DNA of 64,000 bases from Gemmatimonadaceae bacterium (GCA_026706075.1 JAPOZM010000088.1:62001-126000), one strand, 5' to 3'; counted from the stretch's first letter, positions 9,171-19,661 are shown. The notes: generated by a model from the sequence alone, not told the origin. Program-made: numbers and translations.

Positions 9171-10706
9171 TCAGGAAAAGCGGCCGCGGCGCAAGGTCCA
9201 GGCCCCGAGGACGGCGGCGCTGAGCAGGAACACCCAGTCCCCCCAGCGGGTATGGATTGTCGATTCACCCCGAGGCTGCACCCTCGCCGCAATCGTCTCC
9301 GTCTCCAGGAGCCGGGTCCTCTCCCGGATCCGACCGCTCGGTTCGATGATGCAGGAGATCCCCGTGTTGGCCGCCCGCAGGACAGGGCGGCCGGTCTCCA
9401 CGGCGCGCATCACACACATGGCCAGGTGCTGCATCGGAGCCGCGGAGGTTCCAAACCAGGCATCGTTGGTGGTATTTACCAGCAGGGTGGCTCCCCTTGC
9501 CGCGAGAGTCCGCGGAATCGACGGGAAGATCGACTCATAGCAGATGAAGACGCCCAGCTCCGCCTCCACTCCCGGCAGTGGCATCACCTTGTGGTCCTCC
9601 CCGGGATCGAACCGTCCGCTGTGCACGGTCAGCTCGCGGAGGTAGCCGAAGATCCGGGGCAGGGGGAGAAACTCCCCGAAGGGCACCAGGTGGACCTTGT
9701 CCACCGAGCCGATGATGGTCCCCTCCCGGCCGATGAGGAAGGACCGGTTGTAGAGCCCTGGCTGCCCCGAGGGGGAGAGCGACCCGAGGCTGCCGACCAG
9801 CAGGGGGGTGCCCGTGTCGCGGGCGAGTTCCTCGACCTGCCGACGATGGTGCCGGTTCGCCTTCGCGTCGAGGCGGAAGGGAAGGGCGGTTTCCGGCCAC
9901 AGGATGAGGTCCAGGGAGCCCTTTTCCCGCACCAAGGCGCGGGTCAGCCCGCTGTAGTGATCCGTCGCCGAGCGGACCCCAGGCCTCAGCCACTTCTCGC
10001 CCTGGGGGACGTTGCCCTGGACGATGCCGATCCGCAGGGTCCCGGGGGACGTCTCCTCCATGCCGCCGAGCCGGACGAAACCAGCCGCTACGCAAAGCGA
10101 TACCAGGAGTCCCGGCGCCAGCAGCGAGCGCAATCGGACGAATGGTTGGACGATGGCCTGCGCCGCCCCAGCGTTGACAAGGACGATGAGGAAAGTGATC
10201 CCGTGGACCCCCGTCACCGCGGCCATCTGAGCCACGGCCGGGTATCGGTACTGGGTATAGCCGAGCAGCTCCCAGGGAAACCCGCTGAGCATCCAGGTCT
10301 GCACCCAGTCCAGCAGCGTCCACAGGCAGGCCGCCAGCCACGGAAAGGCACCGGAGGTGCGCGGCAGGCGCCGACAGAGCAGCAGGAACAGCGCCGGGTA
10401 CGCCGCCAGGTACAGGATGAGGAGGGCCGTCGTCAGGCAGGCGAGAGGGAAGCCGAGCCCGCCGTAGAGCTGCAGGGTCCCGGCAACCCAATAGACGCGC
10501 CCCAAGCCGGAGATCAGACCGAAGGAGAGGCCGGCCACGGCCGTCTGCCCGGGGGAGAGGGGCAGGTTGCACCTGCCGCGGAGGACGAGAAAGAGGCAGG
10601 GGACCAGGCAGCCCCAGGCGACCCACCCCTGGTCGGCCTTGGGCAGGGCCAGCCAGTAGAGCAGGCCGCCGGCGGCGCCAACGAGGGCGCTGACGCCGGA
10701 GGGCAC
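9171..10706 (-). CDS. lnt: Apolipoprotein N-acyltransferase
   Basis: Multi-TM N-terminus plus nitrilase domain with WPETALPF and ICYESIFP catalytic motifs. Confidence 0.92.
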   Translation of the reverse strand: MPSGVSALVGAAGGLLYWLALPKADQGWVAWGCLVPCLFLVLRGRCNLPLSPGQTAVAGLSFGLISGLGRVYWVAGTLQLYGGLGFPLACLTTALLILYLAAYPALFLLLCRRLPRTSGAFPWLAACLWTLLDWVQTWMLSGFPWELLGYTQYRYPAVAQMAAVTGVHGITFLIVLVNAGAAQAIVQPFVRLRSLLAPGLLVSLCVAAGFVRLGGMEETSPGTLRIGIVQGNVPQGEKWLRPGVRSATDHYSGLTRALVREKGSLDLILWPETALPFRLDAKANRHHRRQVEELARDTGTPLLVGSLGSLSPSGQPGLYNRSFLIGREGTIIGSVDKVHLVPFGEFLPLPRIFGYLRELTVHSGRFDPGEDHKVMPLPGVEAELGVFICYESIFPSIPRTLAARGATLLVNTTNDAWFGTSAAPMQHLAMCVMRAVETGRPVLRAANTGISCIIEPSGRIRERTRLLETETIAARVQPRGESTIHTRWGDWVFLLSAAVLGAWTLRRGRFS

Positions 10707-11035
10707 TACAACTCCAGATACTCGACCAGAGGCTCGCGCAGCTTTTCTAGGGCGCCCCCTTCGAGATCCCTGACCTCCTGGCGGGACAGGCGCAGGAGGG
10801 CCGCCACGGCGCCGGGGGAGCGTTTCTCCTGGTAGCGCAGCTTCACCACTTCGAGCTCCCGGGGGTTCAGTCTCTCCAGGGCTCCGGTAACGACCTGGCG
10901 CAATTCCTGGCTCTCCACCAGATCGAGGGGGGAGTCGGGCAGGAGCAGGGAGATGAACCGTTCGTCCAGGGGCACCCGGCCGGTGGGTCCGAGGCCCGCG
11001 GGGGGATCCTGAGAGATGCGGTCAAATCTCGACAT
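10706..11035 (-). CDS. Stand-alone sigma-70 region 4-like HTH protein
   Basis: VTGALERLNPRELEVVKLRYQEKRSPGAVAALLRLSRQEVRDLEGGALEKLRE resembles sigma region 4; no region 2 present. SD AGGAGG upstream of ATG. Confidence 0.7.
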   Translation of the reverse strand: MSRFDRISQDPPAGLGPTGRVPLDERFISLLLPDSPLDLVESQELRQVVTGALERLNPRELEVVKLRYQEKRSPGAVAALLRLSRQEVRDLEGGALEKLREPLVEYLEL

Positions 11036-11050
11036 GTCCCTCCTGGAGAC

Positions 11051-11084
11051 AATAAAAAAACAGGGAGCCGTTTCCGACTCCCTG
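11051..11084 (-). terminator. Rho-independent terminator of initiator tRNA
   Basis: Minus strand CAGGGAGTCG-GAAA-CGGCTCCCTG then TTTTTTTATT. Confidence 0.9.
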
Positions 11085-11092
11085 ATCAGTTA

Positions 11093-11169
<77 letters not shown>

Positions 11170-11179
11170 ACACTCATGG

Positions 11180-11207
11180 AATATAAGTATTGGGGGCGTG
11201 GATGCAA
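11180..11207 (-). promoter_or_regulatory. sigma70-like promoter for tRNA-fMet
   Basis: Minus strand TTGCAT - 16 bp - TATATT just upstream of the tRNA. Confidence 0.6.
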
Positions 11208-11215
11208 CCCTGTCG

Positions 11216-12550
11216 TCACTCCCGCGAATCCGGCGGGGACCCGTCAGGGACGGAGTCCCCGTTCGGGCGCCGCTGCATCTGCACCTCCGAGATCCGCTGC
11301 CCATCGACGGCCAGAATGGTGATCTCGAAGCCAGGGACGAGGATCGACTGGCCGGCGCCCGGCACGTGTCCCAGATGGTCATAGATGAAGCCTCCCAAGG
11401 TGTCGAAGCCATCGCTCGGAAGGTCGGAGTCCAGCAGTTCGTTCAGTTCCTCGATATTGATGCGCGGATTGACGATCAGCACTTCGTCGGGCTGCCAGTG
11501 ATACAGGGTCTCCTCGGCGTCGTATTCGTCCTGCAACTCGCCGACGATCTCCTCCACGAGGTCCTCGGTGGTCACCAGGCCGGCGGTGCCTCCGTACTCG
11601 TCGACGACGATGGCCAGCCTTGTCCGGGCCTGGCGCAGGTCGCGCAGCAACTGATCGATCTTCCGGGTCTCGGGCACGTAGAAGGGCTCGTGCAACAACT
11701 GGAAACCCTCGCCGCCCCCGGTGGGGACCTCGTCCAGAAGCCGGCGCATGGGAGACTCGCCGTCGACGGCGTTCGGCCCATCGAGGAGCCGCAGTAGATC
11801 CTTGGCGTAGAGGATGCCGAGGATCGAGTCGAGAGACTCCTCGTATACGGGGACGCGGGAATGCCCCTGGCCCCGGATCGTGCTCAACAGGTCGGCCACG
11901 CTTCCGCCGATCTCCACGGCGGTGATGTCCACTCGTGGAACCATCACCTCTCGAGCCACCCGGTCGTGGAATCCGAAGACCCCCTGGATCATGTCGCGCT
12001 CGCCCTCGTCCAGCACGCCGGTCTCGCCTTCCGAGTCGACCAGGCTGCGAAGCTCCTCCTCCTTCTGCGCCTTGAACTCCTCGTCGGAGTAGTCGACGGC
12101 GGCGATGCGTTGCACCACGGCCGCCAGGGGGCCGAGAAGGAGGTGAAGGGGTATGTACAGCAGGGTCAGCGGCGGGATCCGGGGTTCCTCGCCTTCGGGC
12201 TCGAAACGGACGCGCCGCGCAGTGGACGCCAGGAGCAGGCAGAAGGAGGCGGCGGCCGTAACCGCCATGGCCGACCACTTCGCGTCGAGGTGGAAGCGAA
12301 GCAGGTAGTAGAGCGAGAGGGTCAGGGCAACGGTGCAGAATCCCTGGCCGAGGCGGGAGATCAGCAGGAGGCGATAGCGCGGCTCGTGGACACGCAGCAT
12401 CTGGTTGGCGCGAGGCACGCCGGTGTCGCTCATCTTCTCCAGAGACGATCGGGGAAGGACACCCAGAGTCGCTTCATAGCTGGCGAGAACAAAGAGCGCA
12501 GCAGAGGAAAGGATGGTCAGGGTGAGTGCGGCTATTTGGGGAGGTTCCAA
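11216..12550 (-). CDS. Hemolysin/CNNM-CorC family protein (CBS pair plus CorC_HlyC domain)
   Basis: [76 protein letters not shown]. Confidence 0.9.
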   Translation of the reverse strand: MEPPQIAALTLTILSSAALFVLASYEATLGVLPRSSLEKMSDTGVPRANQMLRVHEPRYRLLLISRLGQGFCTVALTLSLYYLLRFHLDAKWSAMAVTAAASFCLLLASTARRVRFEPEGEEPRIPPLTLLYIPLHLLLGPLAAVVQRIAAVDYSDEEFKAQKEEELRSLVDSEGETGVLDEGERDMIQGVFGFHDRVAREVMVPRVDITAVEIGGSVADLLSTIRGQGHSRVPVYEESLDSILGILYAKDLLRLLDGPNAVDGESPMRRLLDEVPTGGGEGFQLLHEPFYVPETRKIDQLLRDLRQARTRLAIVVDEYGGTAGLVTTEDLVEEIVGELQDEYDAEETLYHWQPDEVLIVNPRINIEELNELLDSDLPSDGFDTLGGFIYDHLGHVPGAGQSILVPGFEITILAVDGQRISEVQMQRRPNGDSVPDGSPPDSRE

Positions 12551-12617
12551 GAAACGGCTCTCCCACTCCTTTCTGAAAGACAGCCCGCCAGGGCTGTAGG
12601 CTGGAAGGGAACCGAGG

Positions 12618-13103
12618 TCACCGCTGCCCCGCCGGACAGGGTGTGGGGCAGACGAAGCGCTCCATCTCCCGCTCCATGGCCTCGAGTTCTGCGGCGGTCT
12701 GGTGGTCGAACCCCGCCAGGTGGAGGAGCCCGTGGACGAGGAGTCGGGTGAGTTCAGCTTCCACCGTCACCCCCCGCTCCGTGGCCTGCACCGTGGCGTG
12801 AGGCAGGGAGATATAGATCTCTCCCGCGGGTGCCTCGAACTCCGCCGGGGAGAGCACGCTGCCGTCTCCATTCCGGCAGTCCGGGTCTTCCCTCAGGGAG
12901 AAAGAGAGCACGTCCGTACTCCGGTCCCGCCCGCGGAAGGAGGCGTTGAGGCGGCGAACCTCGACGTCGTCGGTCAGGATCGCCTCCACCGGGCCTCCCG
13001 CCGCGTGCACGGTCAGGACCCTCCGGGCCACAGCGGCCAGGTAGTGGCGGGTCCCGGCCGGTACGGCCTCAGGCAGGTCCGGGCTGCAATGCAGTAGAAA
13101 CAT
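12618..13103 (-). CDS. ybeY: Endoribonuclease YbeY
   Basis: Metal motif LLVHGLLHLAGFDHQ; RSTDVLSFSL. Confidence 0.93.
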   Translation of the reverse strand: MFLLHCSPDLPEAVPAGTRHYLAAVARRVLTVHAAGGPVEAILTDDVEVRRLNASFRGRDRSTDVLSFSLREDPDCRNGDGSVLSPAEFEAPAGEIYISLPHATVQATERGVTVEAELTRLLVHGLLHLAGFDHQTAAELEAMEREMERFVCPTPCPAGQR

Positions 13104-15345
13104 GGGACTGGCTCCCCTGGGTCTGCCACGGGTATTCGAGTCGCCCGTGCAGAGTTCCCATGAGCACGGGGAGGAAGGACTCTTCGACGCCATGCAGGTC
13201 ACGCAGCGTCAACGGACACTCGTCGAGCTCCCCGGCCGTAAACTTCTGCTGAATGATGCGCCGCACCAACTGACGCACCCGATTCGGGGTGTGATCGGAG
13301 AGGGTTCGGGCCGCCGACTCGACCGAGTCGGCCAGCATCAGTATACCGGCCTCCTTTGTCTGGGGCTTGGGGCCATCGTAACGGAAGTCGTCGCGGCGCA
13401 CGTTCTCCAGGCCCTGCTCGATGGCCCGGTTGTAGAAGTACTCGATCACCGTCGTTCCATGGTGCTGGGGAATCAGGTCGATCAAGGCCTTGGGCAGTCC
13501 GTTCTCTTCGGCCAGCTCCACGCCGTCCTTGACGTGGGAGTCGACGATGAGAGCGCTCATGTTGGGGGTCAGCTGATCGTGCGGATTGCGGCCTCCGCGC
13601 AGGCCCTGGTTCTCGGTGAAGTACTCGGGCTTGAGCATCTTGCCGATATCGTGGTAGTAGCACCCGACCCGGGCCAGCAGGGGATTGGCGTCGATCCGCT
13701 GCGCCGCCGCCTCTGACAGGTTGGCCATGATCAGGGAGTGGGTGTACGTGCCGGGGGCCTGGATCGCAAGCTCCCTCAACAGCGGGCGGTTCAGGTCGGA
13801 CAACTCCAGAAGGGTGATATCGGTGGTCACCCTGAAGAGGCTCTCGAAGATCGGCAGCAGTCCCTGGATCACGATGGGCGCGGCCACTCCGATGAAGATC
13901 CCCGGCAGTACATGCTCGGGTATGTCGTCGATGTTGACGAACCGAAGCAGGTCCGTGGCGGCGATCAGCAAGGCATAGGAGGCGGTGAGGAGGACCATGG
14001 GCCTGTAAAACTGATTCCGGTGGCGCACGTGCCGCAACGAGAACACGGCGACGGCGGAGGTGAGTGCGCAGATCATGGCCACGTAGAAGTCGCCGAAGAG
14101 GGTGCCGATGAAGAGGGCGAGGAGGAAGGAGACGACCAGGGCGAGTTGGGGGCTCAGGAGAATCGTCAGCAGCATGGCCGCCAGGGGAGTGGGCACGAAG
14201 TAGGTGGGGATGTCGTTGACCCGGATGTAGGAAGCGATCCCCGCCGTCGACAGGGTGATGATGGCCAGGAGCAGCAGCAGATTGGGGCTGTCGAAGACGG
14301 CCCGTTCGCGGGCGGACAGGTAGAAACCGAGGACGAGTAGAATGAAAGCCGCGATCACGCCGGAGCTCAGGACCTGATGGAGGCTCTTGGCGAAGTCCTT
14401 CTCGGCCACTTCCGTCAGATGCTCCGCGAGGGCGTCGAGAGCCTCCACATGGTGGGGCTCGACCTTCGCGTTCTTGTCGACGATCATCTCGTCTTGGAGG
14501 TAGCGGCGCTTGATCCGGGCCACGCTGCGCCGGGCCTCCTCACGCTGCTGCCGCGTGAGTGCTGCGTCTACGACCACGTTTGCCGTGACGAACAGCCCGA
14601 GGAGTTCGTGCACGGCCTCGGCCGCCCTGCTGGAGGCCAGGGAAGGGTAGCTCCCGATGAGAGACAGGAGCTCTCCCCGCTTCAAGGGTCCGGCCTCGTA
14701 GAGGTCGTCGATGGGGACCTCCCTACCCTCGAGGCGGGCTTGGCGGGTCAGGGCGGTGAGGGTGTCGTCACGGGAGGCCAGGATGCCCGTGGAGAAGGCG
14801 TTGGCGAGCACCTGCCGGGCGGCTCGCCGAAAGGCCGCGATCGTGTCGGGCGGCGCCGTGGACAAAGCCGCGATCAGCTTCCTCAGCGCATCCTCGGAGA
14901 GGGAACCGATGACGTCGGGCAACTCTCTCTGCAGCCGCCTTTGCTTCACGGACTCGGGCATCTCCATCCGTATGTTGGGCAGCAGCACGTCAAAGACCGA
15001 GTCGAGGCGCGCGAGCTGCCGGTCCCCGATCTGGGCGTGCAGCGACAACTGCGTGGGCACTCGCCTTTCGGCCTCGAGACGCTCCCGTTCCAGTTCTTCC
15101 CCTCCCTTGCGCACGAAGAAGGTCTGGGAGGCGTTGATTCGCTCGGGAGCGATGCTGCCGACGCGCAGCTTGGTGACGTGGTGGGGGCGCTGGAAGGGTG
15201 AGAAGTAGGTCAGCAGGCCGGTGGCTCCGAGGGCGAGGGCAAGCCGGTACAGCCGCATGCCGGCCGCTCCTGGAGGGCCCTTCCTCCGACGGCTCGGCGG
15301 GGAGGCCGGGGAGGCCCACGGCCGTCTCAGGGAAGGGGTGTTCAC
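13069..15345 (-). CDS. 7TM-HD family phosphohydrolase (PgpH-type)
   Basis: TPGTYTHSLIMANLSEAAA-like APGTYTHSLIMANL, VGCYYHDIGKMLKPEYFTENQ HD motif, 7 TM helices and extracytoplasmic domain. Confidence 0.92.
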   Translation of the reverse strand: MNTPSLRRPWASPASPPSRRRKGPPGAAGMRLYRLALALGATGLLTYFSPFQRPHHVTKLRVGSIAPERINASQTFFVRKGGEELERERLEAERRVPTQLSLHAQIGDRQLARLDSVFDVLLPNIRMEMPESVKQRRLQRELPDVIGSLSEDALRKLIAALSTAPPDTIAAFRRAARQVLANAFSTGILASRDDTLTALTRQARLEGREVPIDDLYEAGPLKRGELLSLIGSYPSLASSRAAEAVHELLGLFVTANVVVDAALTRQQREEARRSVARIKRRYLQDEMIVDKNAKVEPHHVEALDALAEHLTEVAEKDFAKSLHQVLSSGVIAAFILLVLGFYLSARERAVFDSPNLLLLLAIITLSTAGIASYIRVNDIPTYFVPTPLAAMLLTILLSPQLALVVSFLLALFIGTLFGDFYVAMICALTSAVAVFSLRHVRHRNQFYRPMVLLTASYALLIAATDLLRFVNIDDIPEHVLPGIFIGVAAPIVIQGLLPIFESLFRVTTDITLLELSDLNRPLLRELAIQAPGTYTHSLIMANLSEAAAQRIDANPLLARVGCYYHDIGKMLKPEYFTENQGLRGGRNPHDQLTPNMSALIVDSHVKDGVELAEENGLPKALIDLIPQHHGTTVIEYFYNRAIEQGLENVRRDDFRYDGPKPQTKEAGILMLADSVESAARTLSDHTPNRVRQLVRRIIQQKFTAGELDECPLTLRDLHGVEESFLPVLMGTLHGRLEYPWQTQGSQSHVSTALQPGPA

Positions 15346-16325
15346 GCGGGGGACACCGCCTGCATCCCTCGCCCGTCTCCTGCCTCTGCCGGGGCCCGCT
15401 CCTCGTCGTGGCGCTCATAGGCCTGCACGATGCGCTGCACGAGAGGATTGCGCACGACATCGCGCTCGGTCAGATGGATGAAGTGGCAGCCCTCGATGTG
15501 CCGCAGGACGCTGCGTACATCGACCAGGCCCGATACCTGACCGTCGGGGAGATCCGTCTGGGTGATGTCTCCGGTGACCACCGCCCTGGACCCCGCACCC
15601 AGACGGGTGAGGAACATCTTCATCTGCGCCGGCGTCGTGTTTTGCGCCTCGTCGAGAATGACGAAGGAGTCGTTCAGCGTACGTCCGCGCATGAAGGCCA
15701 GGGGGGCGACCTCGACGACCTTCATGCTCTGAAGGCGCGCAAGCCGCTCGGACTCGAGCAGTTCCTGAAGCGCGTCGTAGAGGGGGCGCAGATAGGGGTC
15801 CACCTTTTCCTCCAAAGCACCGGGCAGGAACCCCAGGTTCTCCCCGGCCTCCACCGCTGGTCTCGCCAGGATGATCCGGGAGACTCTCTTCTGCTTGAGG
15901 GAGGAGACCGCGGCGGCGACAGCGAGATAGGTCTTCCCGGTGCCTGCCGGGCCGATGGCGAAGACCATGTCGCTGCGTCGAAGGGCATCGAAGTATGCGA
16001 GCTGGCCGCCGCTGCGGGCGCGCACGGTGGTCCGGTAGGTCCGAAACCCTCGTCCGCCGAGGGATTCACCCGAGGTCGCCCGGGCATCGGTAGAGAGGGT
16101 TTGCAGGTCCCGTTGAAGGAGGGCCTGGACATCCTCCTCCCCGAGGTCGGGGTCACGGCGCAGGCTCTCGATGACCGTCTCCAGCAGACCGCTGGCGACT
16201 TCTATCGACTCCTCCGGGCCGTCGACCAGGAGCCGCTCGCCACGGGCCACTAAGGACACTCCGCAACTGTTTTCGAGGGACTGCAGGTTCCGGTCGTTGT
16301 GGCCAAACAGCGCGACCGGATCCAC
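15342..16325 (-). CDS. PhoH family ATPase
   Basis: AIGPAGTGKTYLAVAAAVSSLKQKRVSRIILARPAVEAGENLGFLPGALEEKVDPYLRPLYDAL. Confidence 0.95.
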   Translation of the reverse strand: MDPVALFGHNDRNLQSLENSCGVSLVARGERLLVDGPEESIEVASGLLETVIESLRRDPDLGEEDVQALLQRDLQTLSTDARATSGESLGGRGFRTYRTTVRARSGGQLAYFDALRRSDMVFAIGPAGTGKTYLAVAAAVSSLKQKRVSRIILARPAVEAGENLGFLPGALEEKVDPYLRPLYDALQELLESERLARLQSMKVVEVAPLAFMRGRTLNDSFVILDEAQNTTPAQMKMFLTRLGAGSRAVVTGDITQTDLPDGQVSGLVDVRSVLRHIEGCHFIHLTERDVVRNPLVQRIVQAYERHDEERAPAEAGDGRGMQAVSPA

Positions 16326-16408
16326 CTCGGCGATGGAGATGGTCTTCTTCAGGTCTCTCGTGGGGGCGTGATCAGGAGTTGATCAGGTGAGGATGCTCAA
16401 GAGACGAA

Positions 16409-16449
16409 AAGGGATTCGGATGCCGGAAGAGGCCCGGTCCGAATCCCTT
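16409..16449 (-). terminator. Hairpin downstream of the LysM gene, probable minus-strand terminator
   Basis: AAGGGATTCGGA...TCCGAATCCCTT 12-bp perfect stem; on minus followed by TTTT. Confidence 0.6.
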
Positions 16450-16535
16450 GACGATGTTACTCCGGATTGAGTTGATGCAAGGAACCTCAGATTCCCCTCA
16501 GGAAACTCGAATCCTCCGCCAATAGTACTCCTATT

Positions 16536-17363
16536 CTATTCCGGGAGATCGAGCACCTGGGCAGGGAACACCAGACTCGGATCCATGATCTGCTGTCTGT
16601 TCGCCTTGTAGATCTTGTGCCACATCGTCGGGTCGTTGTAGACCTCCTGAGCGATCTTCGTCAGGAAGTCCCCCGCCGTCACCAAGTACTGGTTCTCACC
16701 GATGGCAATGGGAATGTTGAACATCTGCTTCGGGAAGATCAGATCGGGATCATCGATCTGGTCCTTGTTCGCCCGGTAGATGCGAGGCCACATGTACGGA
16801 TCGTCGTAGACCTCCGGCTTGGAGGCGATTCCCCAGAGATGGTCACCCCTCATGACCTCATAGGTAAGATCTCTCGGTGCCCGGACCATCAGTTCGGCGA
16901 TCAACTGGCCGGCGCGCTCGATCTTCGCCTTCATCTCGGGAAGTGCGGAGATGGGCGACATCTTCATCTCCGCCAAGTCCTCGGCGGCCATCTCCAACTC
17001 GCTCCGGCGCCACATCAACTCCTCTGGAGCCAGCGCGGCCAGACCCTCGAGTTGTTGCAGCAGAGCATCGAGACGGCGCCCGAACTCAGCCACCTCGGCT
17101 TCCGTGGCGCCCACGAGGGCCAGGATCTCCGCATTCCGCTCTGCGATCCTCGCCTGCATCTCATCGACTTGGGCCTGGAGTGCAGCGATCTCCTCGTCGA
17201 GCTGGGCGATCTCGGCCTTGGCTTTGGCCTCTCCCGAGCGATGCGAAGCCAGCTGTACCAGGAACTCCTCGCAAGTCATCTTCATCTGCGCGGAGGCGCC
17301 GCCCACCAGACCGAAGGCAAGGGCAAGGAAAACCATACCGCCTAAAGCGCGATGCCTTGGCAT
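16536..17363 (-). CDS. LysM domain protein with N-terminal signal and coiled coil
   Basis: Signal peptide MVFLALAFGLVGGASA, coiled coil, two C-terminal LysM units (YEVMRGDHLWGIAS...; YLVTAGDFLTKIAQ...). Start may be 17393. Confidence 0.85.
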   Translation of the reverse strand: MPRHRALGGMVFLALAFGLVGGASAQMKMTCEEFLVQLASHRSGEAKAKAEIAQLDEEIAALQAQVDEMQARIAERNAEILALVGATEAEVAEFGRRLDALLQQLEGLAALAPEELMWRRSELEMAAEDLAEMKMSPISALPEMKAKIERAGQLIAELMVRAPRDLTYEVMRGDHLWGIASKPEVYDDPYMWPRIYRANKDQIDDPDLIFPKQMFNIPIAIGENQYLVTAGDFLTKIAQEVYNDPTMWHKIYKANRQQIMDPSLVFPAQVLDLPE

Positions 17364-17389
17364 TTCAGTGCCTTTCTCGTGTTGAATTG

Positions 17390-17683
17390 TCACTCGGACA
17401 TCCGGTTGGACAGATTCGCCTCCGTTGCCGCCTTCTTCTCGTCCAGCGCCTTCAACTCGGCCTTGGCGTCGGCCAGCTCACCCTCGAGTCGGGCCTTCTC
17501 GGCCTTTTTCTCGGCCACCTTGTCTTCTGCGGCCTCCATCGCCTGCCGTTGTTCCTCAAGAAGGGAGAGTTCCTTCTGGTTGGGGACCGCGGAACAGCCA
17601 GCGATCAACCCGGCGGCGAGGACGGCGGCCACGACTTGGATGTGGTCCTTGGCAGCACGAACGCTGCTAGGAGAAATACCCAT
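17390..17683 (-). CDS. Small coiled-coil lipoprotein
   Basis: Lipobox LAAGLIAGC followed by a charged heptad-like helix. Confidence 0.75.
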   Translation of the reverse strand: MGISPSSVRAAKDHIQVVAAVLAAGLIAGCSAVPNQKELSLLEEQRQAMEAAEDKVAEKKAEKARLEGELADAKAELKALDEKKAATEANLSNRMSE

Positions 17684-17750
17684 CGAGCTACTCCCCTGTC
17701 TGCTTGTCGGTTTGGATGCGCGGATTCCGCGAGATGCCTAGTCCTGAACC

Positions 17751-17779
17751 AAGGTAAACGCGTCCAAAGGGGATGTCAA
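17751..17779 (-). promoter_or_regulatory. sigma70-like promoter for lipoprotein-LysM unit
   Basis: Minus strand TTGACA - 17 bp - TACCTT. Confidence 0.65.
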
Positions 17780-17813
17780 GTCAAATCCCCTGTCCTTACA
17801 ATGGCTTACGGCG

Positions 17814-19595
17814 CTACCGGAGCCGGATGCCCAGTTCCCGTAGCTGGGGGGCATCCACCGGTCCTGGCGCATCTTCCATGAGGCCAACCGCCTTGTTCGT
17901 CTTGGGGAAGGCGATCACATCGCGGATCGAGTCCTCCCCTGCCAGCATGGCCACCAGGCGGTCGAAACCGAAGGCGATCCCGCCGTGGGGCGGGGCCCCG
18001 TGTTCCAAGGCCTCGAGCAGAAAGCCGAACTTCTCCCGAGCCTCCTGGTCAGAGATGCTCAACAGTTGGAATAGGCGATTCTGCAGCCCGGACTCGTGGA
18101 TCCGAATCGAGCCCCCGGCGATCTCGTCGCCGTTGATGACGAGATCATAGGCTCGTGCACGCACCAAGGCCGGATCCTCGTCCAGCGCCTCCACATCCTC
18201 CGGGAGGGGGGCGGTAAAGGGGTGGTGCACCGCCTGGTATCCATCCGCATCCGGATCTGGCTCCAGGAGGGGAAAGCGATCGACCCACAGGGGGCACCAG
18301 CTGTCGGCAGCGAGCTCGAAACGCTCCGCCAGCTCGAGACGGAGGGCGCCCAGCACTCTCGCCACCGCACCGGGCGCGTCCGCCACCAGCAGGAGCAGAT
18401 CACCGGGCTCCGAGGCCAGAGCCTCGATCAGGAGGTCCTGCGAAGCCCTCGGGAAATACTTGACAATGGAGGATTCGAGACCTCGGTCCGTGTGCCGGAT
18501 CCAGCTGAGCCCCTTTGCTCCCTGCTCCTGGGCAAATGCGATCAGCCCATCTATCTGACTTCTCGGTAAATGACTGTACCCCTTTGCGTTTATGCCCTTT
18601 ACCTGTCCACCCGAATCAACCACCGATCGAAAGATGCCAAAGTCGGATGCACGGGCCGCTTCCATCAGGTCGACCAGCTCCAGGCCAAACCGGAGGTCGG
18701 GGCGGTCGCAGCCGAAGCGGTCCATCGCTTCCTGATAGGAGATCCGTGGAAAGGGATCGGGCAGGGATACACCGGAGACCTCGGAGAAGAGAGATCGGGT
18801 CAGACGCTCCGCCAAGTCGATCACCCGCTCTTCGTCGACAAAGGACATCTCGATGTCGATCTGGGTGAACTCCGGCTGCCGGTCGGCCCGCAGATCCTCG
18901 TCCCGGAAACACCTGACGATCTGGTAATAGCGGTCGAAGCCGGAGACCATCAGCAGCTGCTTGTAGGTCTGGGGAGATTGAGGGAGGGCGAAGAACCGGC
19001 CTGGGTGAACCCGGCTGGGAACCAGAAAATCCCGCGCTCCCTCGGGGGTACTGCGAATCAGAAAGGGGGTCTCCACCTCGAGGAAGCCCTCGCCATCGAG
19101 AAACCCCCGGGTCGCCCGGTAGCATTGATGGCGCAAGGCCAGATTGCCCTGCATCCGCGGTCGGCGCAGGTCGAGGTACCGGTACCTGAGGCGTGTCTCC
19201 TCTCCCAGGTCCACAGTGTCGTCCAGTTGGAACGGAACGGGCCTGGACTCGTTCAGGAGCCTTACCCGATCGCAGTTGACCTCGACCTTGCCGGTTGGCA
19301 GGCGCGGGTTGACCATCCCCGCAGGACGACGCTCGACGATGCCATGGACGGCGACGACAAATTCGTTGCGCAGGGCCTCCGCCCGGGCATGGGCATCGGG
19401 GCTGTGCTGGGGATTGAAGACGACCTGGGTGACGCCGCCGCGGTCCCGCAGATCGACGAAGATGACGCCGCCGTGATCCCGCCGGGTCGATACCCACCCC
19501 ATCAGGATCACGCGCTCGCCGAGCTGCTCGGCCGTCAGGGTGCCGCAGTCGTGGGTGCGCTGCCAGTCACCGAGAGAATCGAGTCTGGTAGACAT
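17814..19595 (-). CDS. aspS: Aspartyl-tRNA synthetase
   Basis: RTHDCGTLTAEQLGERVILMGWVSTRRDHGGVIFVDLRDR; FRDEDLRADRQPEFTQIDIEMSF; GGIAFGFDRLVAMLAG. Confidence 0.97.
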   Translation of the reverse strand: MSTRLDSLGDWQRTHDCGTLTAEQLGERVILMGWVSTRRDHGGVIFVDLRDRGGVTQVVFNPQHSPDAHARAEALRNEFVVAVHGIVERRPAGMVNPRLPTGKVEVNCDRVRLLNESRPVPFQLDDTVDLGEETRLRYRYLDLRRPRMQGNLALRHQCYRATRGFLDGEGFLEVETPFLIRSTPEGARDFLVPSRVHPGRFFALPQSPQTYKQLLMVSGFDRYYQIVRCFRDEDLRADRQPEFTQIDIEMSFVDEERVIDLAERLTRSLFSEVSGVSLPDPFPRISYQEAMDRFGCDRPDLRFGLELVDLMEAARASDFGIFRSVVDSGGQVKGINAKGYSHLPRSQIDGLIAFAQEQGAKGLSWIRHTDRGLESSIVKYFPRASQDLLIEALASEPGDLLLLVADAPGAVARVLGALRLELAERFELAADSWCPLWVDRFPLLEPDPDADGYQAVHHPFTAPLPEDVEALDEDPALVRARAYDLVINGDEIAGGSIRIHESGLQNRLFQLLSISDQEAREKFGFLLEALEHGAPPHGGIAFGFDRLVAMLAGEDSIRDVIAFPKTNKAVGLMEDAPGPVDAPQLRELGIRLR

Positions 19596-19632
19596 CTCTG
19601 CCGTTGTTCAAGGATTCGGGTCTAATCGAGTA

Positions 19633-19661
19633 ACCTTATGTATTTCCTGGAATTGTGTCAA
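19633..19661 (-). promoter_or_regulatory. sigma70-like promoter for aspS
   Basis: Minus strand TTGACA - 17 bp - TAAGGT. Confidence 0.6.
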
